A stretch of DNA of 64,000 bases from Cupriavidus basilensis (GCF_000832305.1 NZ_CP010536.1:2666001-2730000); one strand, 5' to 3'; shown: positions 1 through 9,347, numbered from the stretch's first letter. Program-made: numbers and translations. Notes: generated from the sequence alone by a model not told the origin.

Positions 1-724
1 GAAGATCCGGTGCGGCCGGCGAGCGCGTTGCGCCGCACAGGCCGATCGCGCGCAGGGTGCCGCTCCTCAGGTGCGGCGCCACGGCATTCAACGCCACCAC
101 GCCCATCTCCACCTGGCCCGCGATCAGGTCGGTCATCATCGGTCCGGTGCCTTTGTAGGGCACATGGCGAGCCTTGGCATGCGCCTCATCGAGGAACATC
201 TCGGCGGCGAGCTGGATGATGGTGCCGTTGCCCGACGAGGCATAGTTGAGCGAATTGGGCTTGGCCTTGAGCAAGGCAATGAGTTCCTGCACGTTCTTTG
301 CGGGAACCTTGGGGTTGACCACCAGGACCAGCGGCGTGGAGCCGATCACGCTGATGGGCGTGAAGTCCTTGATCGCGTCGAACGGCATCTTCTTGTACAC
401 GCTCGGGTTGATCACGTGGTTGTTGGAGAACAGGCCCAGCGTGGTGCCGTCGGGTGGCGCCTTGGCCACCGCCGCAGCGCCAGTGATGCCGCCGGCGCCG
501 GGAAGATTCTCGATCACCACCGGCTGGCCCAGGCTCTTGCCCAGCGCAGGCCCGGCAGCGCGTGCGATCGCGTCCACGCCCGAGCCTGCGCTGATCGGCA
601 GGATCAGGCGCACCGGCCGGCCCGAGCCCTGGGCCAGCGCGGTGCCGGCCGGCAAGGCAAGCGTAAGTGCGATCGCCGAAGCGGCCATACCGAGTGCTGC
701 CCGGCGCGAAAGGGGGAATGCCAT
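1..724 (-). CDS. Bug-family (TctC) solute-binding receptor, partial
   Basis: Periplasmic substrate-binding protein of the Bug/TctC family, which feeds small carboxylates to tripartite TctAB transporters or acts as a sensor. The start lies at 724 and the frame runs off the left edge, so about 241 N-terminal residues of the usual ~325 are present. A signal peptide ends near ALPAGTALAQ. The family hallmarks follow: PVRLILPISAGSGVDAIAR, then VIENLPGAGGITGA, then HVPYKGTGPMMTDLIAGQ. It lies 69 bp downstream of the CoA transferase on the same strand, so it probably carries the acid that this operon degrades. The substrate cannot be read from sequence. Confidence 0.93.
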   Translation of the reverse strand, partial: MAFPLSRRAALGMAASAIALTLALPAGTALAQGSGRPVRLILPISAGSGVDAIARAAGPALGKSLGQPVVIENLPGAGGITGAAAVAKAPPDGTTLGLFSNNHVINPSVYKKMPFDAIKDFTPISVIGSTPLVLVVNPKVPAKNVQELIALLKAKPNSLNYASSGNGTIIQLAAEMFLDEAHAKARHVPYKGTGPMMTDLIAGQVEMGVVALNAVAPHLRSGTLRAIGLCGATRSPAAPDL

Positions 725-793
725 GTCTGTCTCCGTATGTTTATCTTTCTGGTCCGCGTGGCCGTCCGAAACCACGCGGCAATGCGGGAAGCG

Positions 794-1948
794 TCAGTCC
801 GGGGCATGCACGCCCAGGCCGGACAGGATTTCGTCGTTGTGCTCGCCGATGCCCGGCAGCGGCATGCGCACGCCGGGCCGGCGTCCACCCATCAGCAGCG
901 GCAGCAGTACCACATCGGTGGTGCCGCCGTCCTCGGTCTGCATCGGCACCAGGCCACCGCTTGCTCTCAGGTGCGGGTCATCGAGCAGTTGCTCCGGACG
1001 CATGATGGGCGCGTAAGGAATGCCCGCGGCTTCGAGCTTTGGCGCAAGCGCTTCCACGCGATGGTCCTTGAGAATCTCGCCAAGCCGCTCCAGCAAGGCC
1101 GGGCGTACCGCCACCCGCATCGCGTTAGTGGCCAGCGCCGGGTCGGCGGCCAGGTCGGGACGTTGCAGCACATCGCACAAGGTGTTGAACTGCTTGTCGC
1201 TGACGGCGCCGATGAACAGCTGCTCGCCTTCGGCCAGCGTGAACACGTCGTAGACGCTCCAGGCGGACACGCGCGACGGCATCGGCGGCGGCGGCTCGCG
1301 GGTCATCGAGAACTGCTGCATATGCTGGGACGACAGGAACACGCAATTCTCGAACAGCGCGCTCTGCACTTCCTGCCCCTTACCGGTGCGGTCGCGCTCC
1401 CGCAAGGCCGCCATCACGCCGATGGCGCCGAACATGCCGCCCATGATGTCGTTGACCGAGGTGCCGGCGCGCAGCGGGCGGCCCTTGGGCCCGGTCATGT
1501 AGGACAGGCCGCCCATCATCTGCACGACTTCGTCGAGCGCCAGGCGGTTTTCATAGGGACCGGGCAGGAAGCCCTTGTGCGAGACGTAGATCAGTCCGGG
1601 AAACCTGGCGGACAGCGTAGCGTAATCCAGCCCGCATTTCGCCATCAGCCCCGGGCGGAAGTTCTCCAGCAACACGTCGCACTGGCCAACCAGCTCCGCT
1701 GCCGTGGCCTGCCCTTGCGGGGTGGTGATATCGATGACCACGCTCTTCTTGTTGCGGTTGAACGAGCGGAAGAAGCCAATGCCGAGGCCGGGCAGGTTGC
1801 GGGTCTTGTCGCCACCGGGCGGCTCGACCTTGATGACTTCGGCGCCCAGGTCCGCGAGGATCATGCCGCAGGTCGGGCCCATCACCATATGGGTGAACTC
1901 CACCACGCGGACGCCGGCGAGCGGCAGGCAGGCGTGTTCAGCGGCCAT
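794..1948 (-). CDS. Family III CoA transferase (CaiB/BaiF type)
   Basis: Moves CoA between acyl groups in a catabolic pathway. It has 384 residues, normal for the family. The N-terminus carries the CaiB/BaiF signature (LPLAGVRVVEFTHMVMGPTC, then ADLGAEVIKVEPPGGD), with the conserved stretch around LLENFRPGLMAKCGLDY and the expected Asp near LALDEVVQMMGGLSYMTG. Its start overlaps the end of the upstream lyase gene by 11 bp, which implies translational coupling. With a HMG-CoA-lyase-like partner, a citramalate, itaconate or 3-hydroxy-3-methylglutarate type substrate is possible, but that is inference. Confidence 0.93.
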   Translation of the reverse strand: MAAEHACLPLAGVRVVEFTHMVMGPTCGMILADLGAEVIKVEPPGGDKTRNLPGLGIGFFRSFNRNKKSVVIDITTPQGQATAAELVGQCDVLLENFRPGLMAKCGLDYATLSARFPGLIYVSHKGFLPGPYENRLALDEVVQMMGGLSYMTGPKGRPLRAGTSVNDIMGGMFGAIGVMAALRERDRTGKGQEVQSALFENCVFLSSQHMQQFSMTREPPPPMPSRVSAWSVYDVFTLAEGEQLFIGAVSDKQFNTLCDVLQRPDLAADPALATNAMRVAVRPALLERLGEILKDHRVEALAPKLEAAGIPYAPIMRPEQLLDDPHLRASGGLVPMQTEDGGTTDVVLLPLLMGGRRPGVRMPLPGIGEHNDEILSGLGVHAPD

Positions 1949-2918
1949 GGTTCTCTCTCAGGCGGAAAGCCGCATCGGCAACCGACGCGGGAAATGTCTT
2001 GGGCAGGCCGGCGCGCCACAACGTGCCGTGCAGGGTTTCATTGGTCAGCCAGCCGGCCACGCGCTCGCGCAGCGCCAGCAGCCGGCCGATATCGATGCCG
2101 GTATCGAAGCCCATGCTGCCCAGCAGGTAGGCCAGGTCTTCAGTGGCGACATTGCCGCTGGCGCCGGGCGCGTGCGGGCAGCCGCCGATGCCGGCGAGAC
2201 AGGCATCGAAGCGGGTCACCCCGGCTTCCAGCGCGGCATGGACGTTGGCCAGGCCAAGCCCGCGCGTGTCGTGGAAATGGCCGCACCAGAAGCGGTCGCC
2301 GGCCAGTGCCGTGGCGCGTTCGAACAGGCGGCGAACCATGCCGGGATCGGCGTAGCCCACCGTGTCGGCCAGGCTCACGCGATCGGCGCCCGCGTCCAGC
2401 AGGGCCTGCATCAGCCGCAGCACCTCCTCTGGATCCACATGGCCCTGGATCGTGCAGCCAAAGGCCGTGCCCACGCCACCTTCGATCAGCGTGCGGGAGC
2501 CGGCCGCGTCACGCTCGGCGCGGATCCTGGCGACCTCGGCCACGACTTCGTCGGGCGTCTTGCGCAGGTTGGCCAGGCTATGGGCATGGCTGGCGGACAG
2601 CGGCACCAGCATCAGGTCCGCGCCGCTGGCGATGGCGTTCTGCGCGCCCCGCAGGTTCGGCACCAGGACCGAGACGAACAGCCCCGGCAGCGATCTGGCA
2701 AAGTCCACAAGTTCCGCGGTATCGGCAAGTTGCGGCAGCAGCTTCGCCGGGACGAACGAGCCGACTTCGATCTCCCGCTGGCCCGCCGCGTAGGCCGCCT
2801 GGATCCACTCGCGCTTGGCGGAAGTCGGCAGGATGGTGGCGATGCTTTGCAGCCCGTCACGCAGCCCGACCTCGCGGATCACGGCCTGGCGCGGTGCCGA
2901 TGGAATGTGCGTTGTCAT
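1938..2918 (-). CDS. Hydroxymethylglutaryl-CoA lyase-like aldolase
   Basis: HMGL-like TIM-barrel lyase of 326 residues that cleaves a 3-hydroxyacyl-CoA of the HMG-CoA or citramalyl-CoA type. Motifs: REVGLRDGLQ at the N-terminus with metal- and substrate-binding Arg-Asp, EVGSFVPAKLLPQ, HFHDTRGLGLANVHAAL with metal-binding His residues, and GGCPHAPGASGNVATEDL with the flexible Cys loop. An ATG at 2918 is preferred because GAGGA stands about 10 bases upstream; the frame itself is open to 3032. First gene of the lyase, CoA transferase, receptor operon, divergent from the LysR regulator. Confidence 0.92.
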   Translation of the reverse strand: MTTHIPSAPRQAVIREVGLRDGLQSIATILPTSAKREWIQAAYAAGQREIEVGSFVPAKLLPQLADTAELVDFARSLPGLFVSVLVPNLRGAQNAIASGADLMLVPLSASHAHSLANLRKTPDEVVAEVARIRAERDAAGSRTLIEGGVGTAFGCTIQGHVDPEEVLRLMQALLDAGADRVSLADTVGYADPGMVRRLFERATALAGDRFWCGHFHDTRGLGLANVHAALEAGVTRFDACLAGIGGCPHAPGASGNVATEDLAYLLGSMGFDTGIDIGRLLALRERVAGWLTNETLHGTLWRAGLPKTFPASVADAAFRLRENHGR

Positions 2919-3016
2919 TGGATCAGTGTCTCCTCGGAGGTTCGTGCTTTGATCTGGCCTATGCACTCTATGTTGTTCCGGCCCACGCCAGAAGCGGTAA
3001 TCAAGAAGCACTAACA

Positions 3017-3029
3017 TTCCGAATTGGAA
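3017..3029. promoter_or_regulatory. Candidate LysR operator, copy 1
   Basis: TTCCGAATTGGAA is a TTCC-N5-GGAA palindrome about 90 bp upstream of the lyase start. The same pattern recurs at 3163-3175 in front of lysR. LysR proteins typically bind such T-N11-A type dyads. Binding is inferred. Confidence 0.5.
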
Positions 3030-3159
3030 CATCTAAGCGGATCACGCCGATGCATCCCCAGGCCAGCGGCCCGCCGACTGCGGCGCCCCCGGTGCCGCCG
3101 CTTGCGTCCAGCCCGAGGAATTTCCGGTTGTGACAAAAAACGTTAAGATGACCGCGCTT

Positions 3160-3178
3160 GATTTCCAGATTGGAAATC
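3160..3178. promoter_or_regulatory. Candidate LysR operator, copy 2
   Basis: GATTTCCAGATTGGAAATC is a perfect 8-bp inverted repeat around GAT, 27 bp before the lysR ATG. Its core TTCC-AGATT-GGAA (3163-3175) differs from copy 1 in only two positions. The place fits autoregulation plus control of the divergent operon. Confidence 0.55.
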
Positions 3179-3204
3179 CTCAAATCCTCCGTTGAAGGCT
3201 TTCG

Positions 3205-4107
3205 ATGCGTGATCTAGACCTCACCTCCCTGCGCCTGTTTGCTGCGGTTTGCGAGACCCGCAACATGGCGCGCGCCGGCGAGCAGCAGCACATCGTGGCT
3301 TCGGCCATCAGCAAGCGGCTGGCGCAGCTGGAAGACACGGTGGGCGTCACGCTGTTCGAGCGGCGCCGGCGCGGCGTGATCCCGACCGCGGCGGGTGAGA
3401 TCCTGCTGGAGCACGCTCGCGCCATGCTGGCCGCGGCCGATCGCGTGGAGCGCGACATGGCCGACTACGGGACCGGCATCAAGGGCCAAGTCCGCTTGCT
3501 GGCCACGGTATCGTGCATGGCCGAGTCGCTGCCCGACGATATCGCGAGCTTCCTGCAGGTGGCTGAGCATCGGGACATCCGCGTCACCGTCGAGGAAAGC
3601 CTCAGCCGCGACCTCGTCCGCTCATTGCGTGAGGGATCCGCACCGTTGGGTATCTGCTGGGATGCCGCAGATCTGGAAGGATTCCAGACCCGCCCCTATC
3701 GCAGCGATGCCCTGGCGGCCATCGTGCATCCCGAGCATCCGCTCGCTAGCCAGCCGGATTGCACGTTTGAGCAAACGCTGGAATTCGACCACATCGGGCT
3801 GCCCGGGCAGACGGCTGTGCACACCATGCTCGCGCGCGCCGCGGCCATCATCGGCAAGCCGATGGCGTACCGCGTGGTGGTTTCCTCGTTCGATGCGTCC
3901 CTGCGCTGCGTGCGCGCGCATCTGGGTCTTGCCATCGTGCCGCGCGAGGTGGTCGAGCCCATTTACGCCAGCGTTGGCGTACGGGTGATCCCGCTCACCG
4001 ATAGCTGGGCGCAGCGCCGCTTTGCGATCTGCATGCGCGACGAGGCAAGCCTTTCGCCGGCGGCAAGGCTGCTGGTGGACTACCTGGAACAAAAAGCGGC
4101 AGGCTGA
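3205..4107 (+). CDS. LysR-family transcriptional regulator
   Basis: A 300-residue LTTR with the usual layout. The winged helix-turn-helix lies in residues 1-60 (DLTSLRLFAAVCETRNMARA, then SAISKRLAQLEDTVGVTLFERRRRGVIPTAAGE) and the periplasmic-binding-protein-like effector domain in about 90-295. It is transcribed away from the lyase operon across a 286-bp gap with two matching palindromes, so it most likely controls that operon in response to its substrate. The ATG at 3205 has a GAAGG motif upstream. The inducer is unknown. Confidence 0.93.
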   Translation: MRDLDLTSLRLFAAVCETRNMARAGEQQHIVASAISKRLAQLEDTVGVTLFERRRRGVIPTAAGEILLEHARAMLAAADRVERDMADYGTGIKGQVRLLATVSCMAESLPDDIASFLQVAEHRDIRVTVEESLSRDLVRSLREGSAPLGICWDAADLEGFQTRPYRSDALAAIVHPEHPLASQPDCTFEQTLEFDHIGLPGQTAVHTMLARAAAIIGKPMAYRVVVSSFDASLRCVRAHLGLAIVPREVVEPIYASVGVRVIPLTDSWAQRRFAICMRDEASLSPAARLLVDYLEQKAAG

Positions 4108-4153
4108 AGGCACGCCTGCGCGCCTAGCTTTGCCTAGTCGGCGCAGACCCGTT

Positions 4154-4383
4154 TCACGATGACAAGGCGTACAACAAACCGAGGGCCAGCAGGCATCCGG
4201 TCAGTTTCAGGTAGTACCCGCCACCGTGATGAGGTTGGCCTGTGCGTAGTGCATTGCGGCTGTGCGGCATCATGTTGCTCACCGGATCGGACAGCCCACA
4301 GGTTAAGAACTCGCCCATGCAAATGGCGTAGAAAGCTATCGCCCAGGCATAAACAGCCCGTAAATGTCCATCTGCTGCCGCAT
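4154..4383 (-). pseudogene. Small membrane protein gene, probably frameshifted
   Basis: An ATG at 4383 stands behind an AGGTGGGG ribosome-site-like stretch and reads MRQQMDIYGLFMPGR, then stops. The neighbouring frame continues for about 65 codons with two hydrophobic segments (WAIAFYAICMGEFLTCGL and LKLTGCLLALGLLYALS). A one-base shift near codon 13 would join them into a two-helix membrane protein of about 77 residues. The alternative is an intact 79-residue protein from GTG 4393. It lies in the otherwise empty gap between lysR and the divergent UPF0182 gene. I do not recognise the family. Confidence 0.4.
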
Positions 4384-4488
4384 GATTCCCCACCTACAAT
4401 GAATTGTCGGGCCGGGCCAGCTCGGACCTTCGCCTTGTTGCGGGCAGCCGCAGGCCACGGATGACGGTCCGGCAAAGGAGCATGATCG

Positions 4489-7218
4489 ATGCGCTCGCCA
4501 GGGATATCCGGCCCGCGCCTGAGGCGCATTGCCGCCAGGGTTGCGGCTGGCATCATCGGCTTGATCGTCATCGGCCGCCTCACCGGCATGCTGGTTGACT
4601 GGCTGTGGTTTTCTTCCATTGGCTATGTCAACGTCTTCTGGACGGTCCTTGTCACCAAGGCGCTTCTGTTCGCCGCTGTCTTCGCTGCGTCGGCGGGCGC
4701 GATCTGGGTATCGGGATTGCTGGCGCACCGCTATGCGAGCCCGCCAGGCTCCTGGAAGGCGGAGGTCTTGAGCGAGCTGGTGGGCGAAGTCGCGCCGCAC
4801 CTGCCCTGGCATGCCGCCATCGCCGGTGCCGCCGTCCTCCTGGGCCTGCTGCTCGCCACCAGCGAAATCCCGGACTGGGAGCTCGTGCTTCGCTACTTCA
4901 ACCAGGTGCCCTTTGGCAAGGCCGATCCGATCTTCGGCAAGGACATCGGCTTCTATCTCTTCTCGCTGCCCGCCTATCTTGCGCTGAGGAACTGGCTGCT
5001 ACTGCTGTTGTGCTGCGGCGCGGCGGCGACGGCCGCGGTGTACGGGATGCGCGGCGACATCGCCTGCATGCGCTCGCCGCGCGGGCTTTCACCTGCGGCC
5101 GCCGCCCACGGCTCGGCCCTGCTGGGCTTGTTCTTCCTGCTGCAGGCCTGGTCCTACTGGCTCGACCGCTTTCTGCTGCTCTATGGGGACAACGGCGTGG
5201 TGGTGGGTGCCAGCTATACCGATATCCATGTGGGGCTGCCGGCGCTGTGGCCGCTGATCGGCCTGGCCGGCGCGGCCGCGGCCGCGTCATGGGCCAATAT
5301 GCGCTGGCGGGGCTATCGCATTCCTGCCGCCTCGGCGCTGGCCGTGTTCGGCAGCGCATTGGTACTGGTGCTGATCTACCCGGCGCTGTTCCAGCGCTTC
5401 TATGTCAAGCCGAACGAACTGCAGCTGGAGACGCCCTATATCGCCCACAACATTGCGCTGACGCGCGACGCCTATGGCCTGGCGCAGATCGCGGTAAAGC
5501 CGTTTCCCGCCGAGCAGAACCTCGATCTCGCCGCGCTGCAGGCCAATCGCCCGACCATCGACAACATCCGCCTGTGGGATCTGCAGCCGTTGCGCGATAC
5601 CTACGCGCAGTTGCAGGAGATCAGGACCTACTACAAATTCCTGGCGACAGACATCGACCGCTACCGGTTCGACGCCCGTTACCAGCAGGTGATGCTCTCG
5701 GCGCGGGAGCTGGAGCCGTCGCTGCTTCCCGCCAATGCCCAGACCTGGGTCAACCTGCATCTCCTGTTTACCCACGGCGATGGCGTCGTGATGTCGCCGG
5801 TCACGGAGAAATCCGCGGAAGGCCTGCCTACGCTTTACCTGAAGGATATTCCGCCTGTCTCCCGCGGCGGCCCGCCCATCGGTGAACCGCGCCTGTACTT
5901 TGGTGAAGGCGGCAAGGGCTATGTGATCGTCAACGGCAACGCGCCCGAATTCGATTACCCCAAGGGCGATGAGAACGTCTATGCGACCTACCACGGGCGC
6001 GACGGCGTCGCCATCGGCAGCATGGCGCTGCAGGCCCTCTTCGCCTGGCAATTCGACGATCCCAACATCCTGGTGACCAGCTACATCACGCCCGCGAGCC
6101 GGATCCTGCTCCATCGCAATATCCAGGACCGGGTGCGCACGATCGCCCCGTTCCTCAGCCTCGACCATGACCCCTACATCGTCGTGAGCGGCGGGCGGCT
6201 TTTCTGGATCCAGGATGCCTATACCACCAGCCGCTGGTTCCCATACTCCCAGCCGGGCACCGGTGACGGCGACAATTACATCCGCAACGCGGTCAAGGTG
6301 GTGATCGATGCGTACAACGGGACTGCCGACTTCTACATCAGCGATCCCGCCGATCCCGTCGTGCGGACGTACCAGCGCATTTTCCCGGGCCTGTTCAAGC
6401 CGCTGGGCGCGATGCCGCAAGACCTGCAGCAACATATCCGCTACCCCGAAGACCTGTTCCTGATCCAGGCGCAGGTCTACCGCGCCTATCACATGGAAAC
6501 GCCGGAAGTCTTCTACAACCGCGAGGATCTCTGGCAGTTCCCGCGCAAGCAGGCCGACATCGACGCGGGCACCGGCCCTGGCACGCCCATGACGCCCTAC
6601 TACATGATCGTGCGGCTACCCGCGCAGCCGCGCGCCGAATTCGTGCTGATGCTGCCGATGGTGCCCAGCCAGCGCGAAAACATGATCGCGTGGCTGGCGG
6701 CGCGTTGCGATCCGCCTGACTACGGCAAGCTTGTCGTCTATGCCTTTCCCAAGGACAAGCTGGTCTATGGGCCATTCCAGATCGAGGCGCGCATCCAGCA
6801 AAACACCGAGATCTCGCAGCAGATTTCGCTGTGGAACCAGATGGGCTCGCGCGTCATCCGCGGCCACCTCCAGGTCGTGCCCATCGACAACTCGATTCTC
6901 TACGTCTCGCCGCTCTACTTGCGCGCGGAGTCCGGTCAGCTGCCCGAGCTGAAACGGGTGATCGCCGCCTATGGCGACCATGTGGTGATGGAGGAAACCT
7001 TGGGCGCGGCCCTGGCGGCGCTCTTCAAGGAAGCGGCCCCGCTGGCGACCGCGCCCGGTGGCCAACCAGACGGCCGCGCCCGCGAGGCACTCGCCCACTA
7101 TGACCGCGCCATGGAGCGATTGAAGGCGGGCGACTGGGGCGGCTTTGGCGCGGAACTCGATGCGCTCAGACCGCTGCTCGAAGCGCTCGGCGCCGGGCGC
7201 GCCGACGCGCAGAAATGA
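4489..7218 (+). CDS. UPF0182 family membrane protein
   Basis: A 909-residue integral membrane protein of the UPF0182 family, function unknown. The N-terminal third (about residues 15-315) has around seven hydrophobic segments. The rest is a large domain expected outside the membrane, with the family pattern of YVKPNELQLETPYIAHNIAL followed by conserved Trp/Tyr-rich stretches (NIRLWDLQPLRDTYAQLQEI, DYPKGDENVYATYHG). The start at 4489 has AGGAG eight bases upstream. The family is common in actinobacteria and cyanobacteria and patchy in beta-proteobacteria. The next gene begins 124 bp downstream on the same strand. Confidence 0.9.
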   Translation: MRSPGISGPRLRRIAARVAAGIIGLIVIGRLTGMLVDWLWFSSIGYVNVFWTVLVTKALLFAAVFAASAGAIWVSGLLAHRYASPPGSWKAEVLSELVGEVAPHLPWHAAIAGAAVLLGLLLATSEIPDWELVLRYFNQVPFGKADPIFGKDIGFYLFSLPAYLALRNWLLLLLCCGAAATAAVYGMRGDIACMRSPRGLSPAAAAHGSALLGLFFLLQAWSYWLDRFLLLYGDNGVVVGASYTDIHVGLPALWPLIGLAGAAAAASWANMRWRGYRIPAASALAVFGSALVLVLIYPALFQRFYVKPNELQLETPYIAHNIALTRDAYGLAQIAVKPFPAEQNLDLAALQANRPTIDNIRLWDLQPLRDTYAQLQEIRTYYKFLATDIDRYRFDARYQQVMLSARELEPSLLPANAQTWVNLHLLFTHGDGVVMSPVTEKSAEGLPTLYLKDIPPVSRGGPPIGEPRLYFGEGGKGYVIVNGNAPEFDYPKGDENVYATYHGRDGVAIGSMALQALFAWQFDDPNILVTSYITPASRILLHRNIQDRVRTIAPFLSLDHDPYIVVSGGRLFWIQDAYTTSRWFPYSQPGTGDGDNYIRNAVKVVIDAYNGTADFYISDPADPVVRTYQRIFPGLFKPLGAMPQDLQQHIRYPEDLFLIQAQVYRAYHMETPEVFYNREDLWQFPRKQADIDAGTGPGTPMTPYYMIVRLPAQPRAEFVLMLPMVPSQRENMIAWLAARCDPPDYGKLVVYAFPKDKLVYGPFQIEARIQQNTEISQQISLWNQMGSRVIRGHLQVVPIDNSILYVSPLYLRAESGQLPELKRVIAAYGDHVVMEETLGAALAALFKEAAPLATAPGGQPDGRAREALAHYDRAMERLKAGDWGGFGAELDALRPLLEALGAGRADAQK

Positions 7219-7342
7219 CGAACGATCATGCGAGCGACCCCGCCCATCGCCGAGCCGGCGAAAAAGCCGACACTCGCTTGCAACGGCTAGAATGATCGCC
7301 AACGACCGCCGCACATTGTTCGCTCGCCCTGGAGGAAGACCC

Positions 7343-8218
7343 ATGAAAGCCTGGATCGCAATGGCCATTGGCGCGCTTGGCTGCGCCATGGCGTTCCTGG
7401 CGGGTCCGGCTTGCGCCGCGGACACGGCGACGCTGACCATTGCCGCTGGTGCGCAACAGCGCAACTGGACGCTGGATGCGCTGCTGAAAGACCGCCGCCT
7501 GACCGACGTGACGGTGGACGACGACAACCTGAAACGCCGCCTGACGTTCAAGGCCATCCCCCTGGCCGCCTTGCTGCGCGGCATGCCGGTGACGGCCGAC
7601 GCGAGCGCGACGACCGCGGCCAGCGATGGCTATGTCTCCCACCTGCCGACGCGCCTGTTGCTGGCCGATAGCGCCGACGAGCCGCGCGCCTGGCTGGCGG
7701 TGGAAAATCCTGCCGCGCCGTGGCCAACGCTCAAGGGCCAGGACATCGGGCCGTTCCGCCTGATCTGGACAGTGCCGGCGGGCCGCGCTGCTTCCCTTGT
7801 CAACGAGAGTCTCTGGACGTACGGCATCGTGCGCATCGACATCACCGCGCCGCCGGCGGAGCGCTTTGCGGCCATCCGGCCCGCCCCCGGCCTGCCGGCG
7901 GACGGCGCGGTCATGCGCGGCTTCGCGACGTTCCAGCGCGTTTGCTTCTCGTGCCACTCCCTCAACCGGGTCGGCGACGCGCACCTTGGCCCCGACCTGA
8001 ATGTGCCGCACAGCGCGGTCGACTACCTGGGCGACGACAAGCTGGCCACGCTGATCCGCGACCCGCAATCGTTGCGCTGGTGGCCCAACGCGCGCATGTC
8101 GGCGATCGACGAGAAAACGCTGTCCGACGCGGATCTGAAGGACTTGCTGGCGTATCTGCGTCATATGGCTGGACGCAAGGTGGCGGCGCCGCCGCGGGTT
8201 CCTGACCCCCAGCCCTGA
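7343..8218 (+). CDS. Exported c-type cytochrome with N-terminal molybdopterin-oxidoreductase-like region
   Basis: A 291-residue secreted protein. GGAGGAAG precedes the ATG at 7343, and a signal peptide ends at GPACAADT. Residues 30-190 resemble the small partner of sulfite-oxidase-like systems (LTFKAIPLAALLRGMPV, and a WTVPAGRAASLVNESLWTYG stretch). The C-terminal 100 residues form a mono-haem cytochrome c domain with CFSCH and a late Met in WWPNARMSAI as likely distal ligand. It should carry electrons in the periplasm. No molybdoenzyme gene is next to it, so the partner is unknown. Confidence 0.8.
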   Translation: MKAWIAMAIGALGCAMAFLAGPACAADTATLTIAAGAQQRNWTLDALLKDRRLTDVTVDDDNLKRRLTFKAIPLAALLRGMPVTADASATTAASDGYVSHLPTRLLLADSADEPRAWLAVENPAAPWPTLKGQDIGPFRLIWTVPAGRAASLVNESLWTYGIVRIDITAPPAERFAAIRPAPGLPADGAVMRGFATFQRVCFSCHSLNRVGDAHLGPDLNVPHSAVDYLGDDKLATLIRDPQSLRWWPNARMSAIDEKTLSDADLKDLLAYLRHMAGRKVAAPPRVPDPQP

Positions 8219-8476
8219 TGCACCCGTGCCGGATGGCACGGTCCGGCATCCGGTTCAATTGGCGATGTGATAGGTGACCGAGTGCGCCTCGACCGGCGAC
8301 ACCAGCTATAAATTCACTCAGTTGCGAAATCGCGCGTTGCTCGTTTTCCACTTTTCCACACGACGTGCGCCCGGAACCGCCGCCCGATTGGCGCTTTGCA
8401 GCGTGGCACGGGCGGGCCGTGCGGGCCCGATCCCGGCATAATCCGCAAGAGATACCCAGACGAGCCGGCGCAAAAC

Positions 8477-9238
8477 ATGAACGACTGTCCCCGATGCGCT
8501 CACCCAGGGCTTGCCGCCTTCCTTGGCAAGGTTACCCATGGCATTGCGGCTCCAATACCGATTGGGAAGCCGATTGGGAAGCCGATCGGGAAGTCACCGA
8601 TCCTGCCGGCGATACTTCTGGCAGCCACACTGGCGCTCGGCCACAGCCGCGACGGCTGGGCGGCGCCCCAGGCCGAGCAACCCACGCTAAGCATCGAAGA
8701 GCGTCCGGCAGAGCCGCCCCAATTGTTCCCCCCGAATTACGATGAAGCGGTCACGGCGCTGATCCGTGCGTTTGACGTCGGCGCCATCCTTGCCGCTGGC
8801 CTGGACCAGGCCTTTGCCAGGCTGCCGGCGAAAATCGGGCCCATCCCCAAAGCGCGCTACACGCAATGCACCCGCGCGAAGCTCTCGCCCGAGGTGGTCG
8901 AAGCAGCCGTGCGGCCCGCGCTAGCACCCGAGATCCAGGATGCAGGGCTGGCGATGCAGCTGGCGCGCTTGCTGGGCTCGCCGGTCGGGCGCAAGACCAG
9001 GGAGGCGGCGCTGTCGGGCAAGGAGTTGGCCGAGGCCGGCATTACGGGTGCCGACCGGCTCGAATTCAACCGCTTCATGGAGAACCCCGCGTTGAAGGCC
9101 TTCCTTGAGCAGGGCGGGCTGCGCCGGGTCAAGGATGCCGTGACCCGTGCAATCAGGGTGGAAAGCAAATCGGCCTCGGACGCTTGCGTCCGGGAACTGA
9201 TGCCCCTGTATCGCCTCACCAACGAGCGCTCGGCCTGA
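8477..9238 (+). CDS. Exported hypothetical protein with N-terminal PIGK repeats
   Basis: Unrecognised 253-residue protein. ATG 8477 is chosen because the codons before it look random; an upstream ATG at 8396 is open too. A basic PIGKPIGKPIGK tract precedes a hydrophobic segment (ILPAILLAATLALG) and a probable signal cleavage site near GWAAPQ. The mature part is helical with many charged residues and two Cys (YTQCTRAKLS and SDACVRELM) that could form a disulphide in the periplasm. It resembles DUF2059-type periplasmic proteins in layout, but I cannot assign it. Confidence 0.7.
   Translation: MNDCPRCAHPGLAAFLGKVTHGIAAPIPIGKPIGKPIGKSPILPAILLAATLALGHSRDGWAAPQAEQPTLSIEERPAEPPQLFPPNYDEAVTALIRAFDVGAILAAGLDQAFARLPAKIGPIPKARYTQCTRAKLSPEVVEAAVRPALAPEIQDAGLAMQLARLLGSPVGRKTREAALSGKELAEAGITGADRLEFNRFMENPALKAFLEQGGLRRVKDAVTRAIRVESKSASDACVRELMPLYRLTNERSA
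8558..8593 (+). repeat. Three tandem 12-bp units coding PIGK
   Basis: CCGATTGGGAAG occurs at 8558, again at 8570, and with one change (CCGATCGGGAAG) at 8582. The units stay in frame and code for the basic N-terminal region of the exported protein's leader. Slippage would change its length by four residues without a frameshift. Confidence 0.9.
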
Positions 9239-9347
9239 TCCCCCGCCGGCGCCCTGCGCGCCGTGAAATATCGTTACAGTTGAAATCCCCGGCAGTGCGA
9301 TGGCATGGCTAGAGTCAGCTTATTGCGACTGCGAGATGAGGATCGAC

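Noticed and set aside
71-3133. Very long plus-strand open frame of 1020 codons opposite the lyase and CoA transferase
   Set aside because: Composition is Arg/His/Gly-rich without any domain; it is the antisense shadow of clear minus-strand genes with full family motifs.
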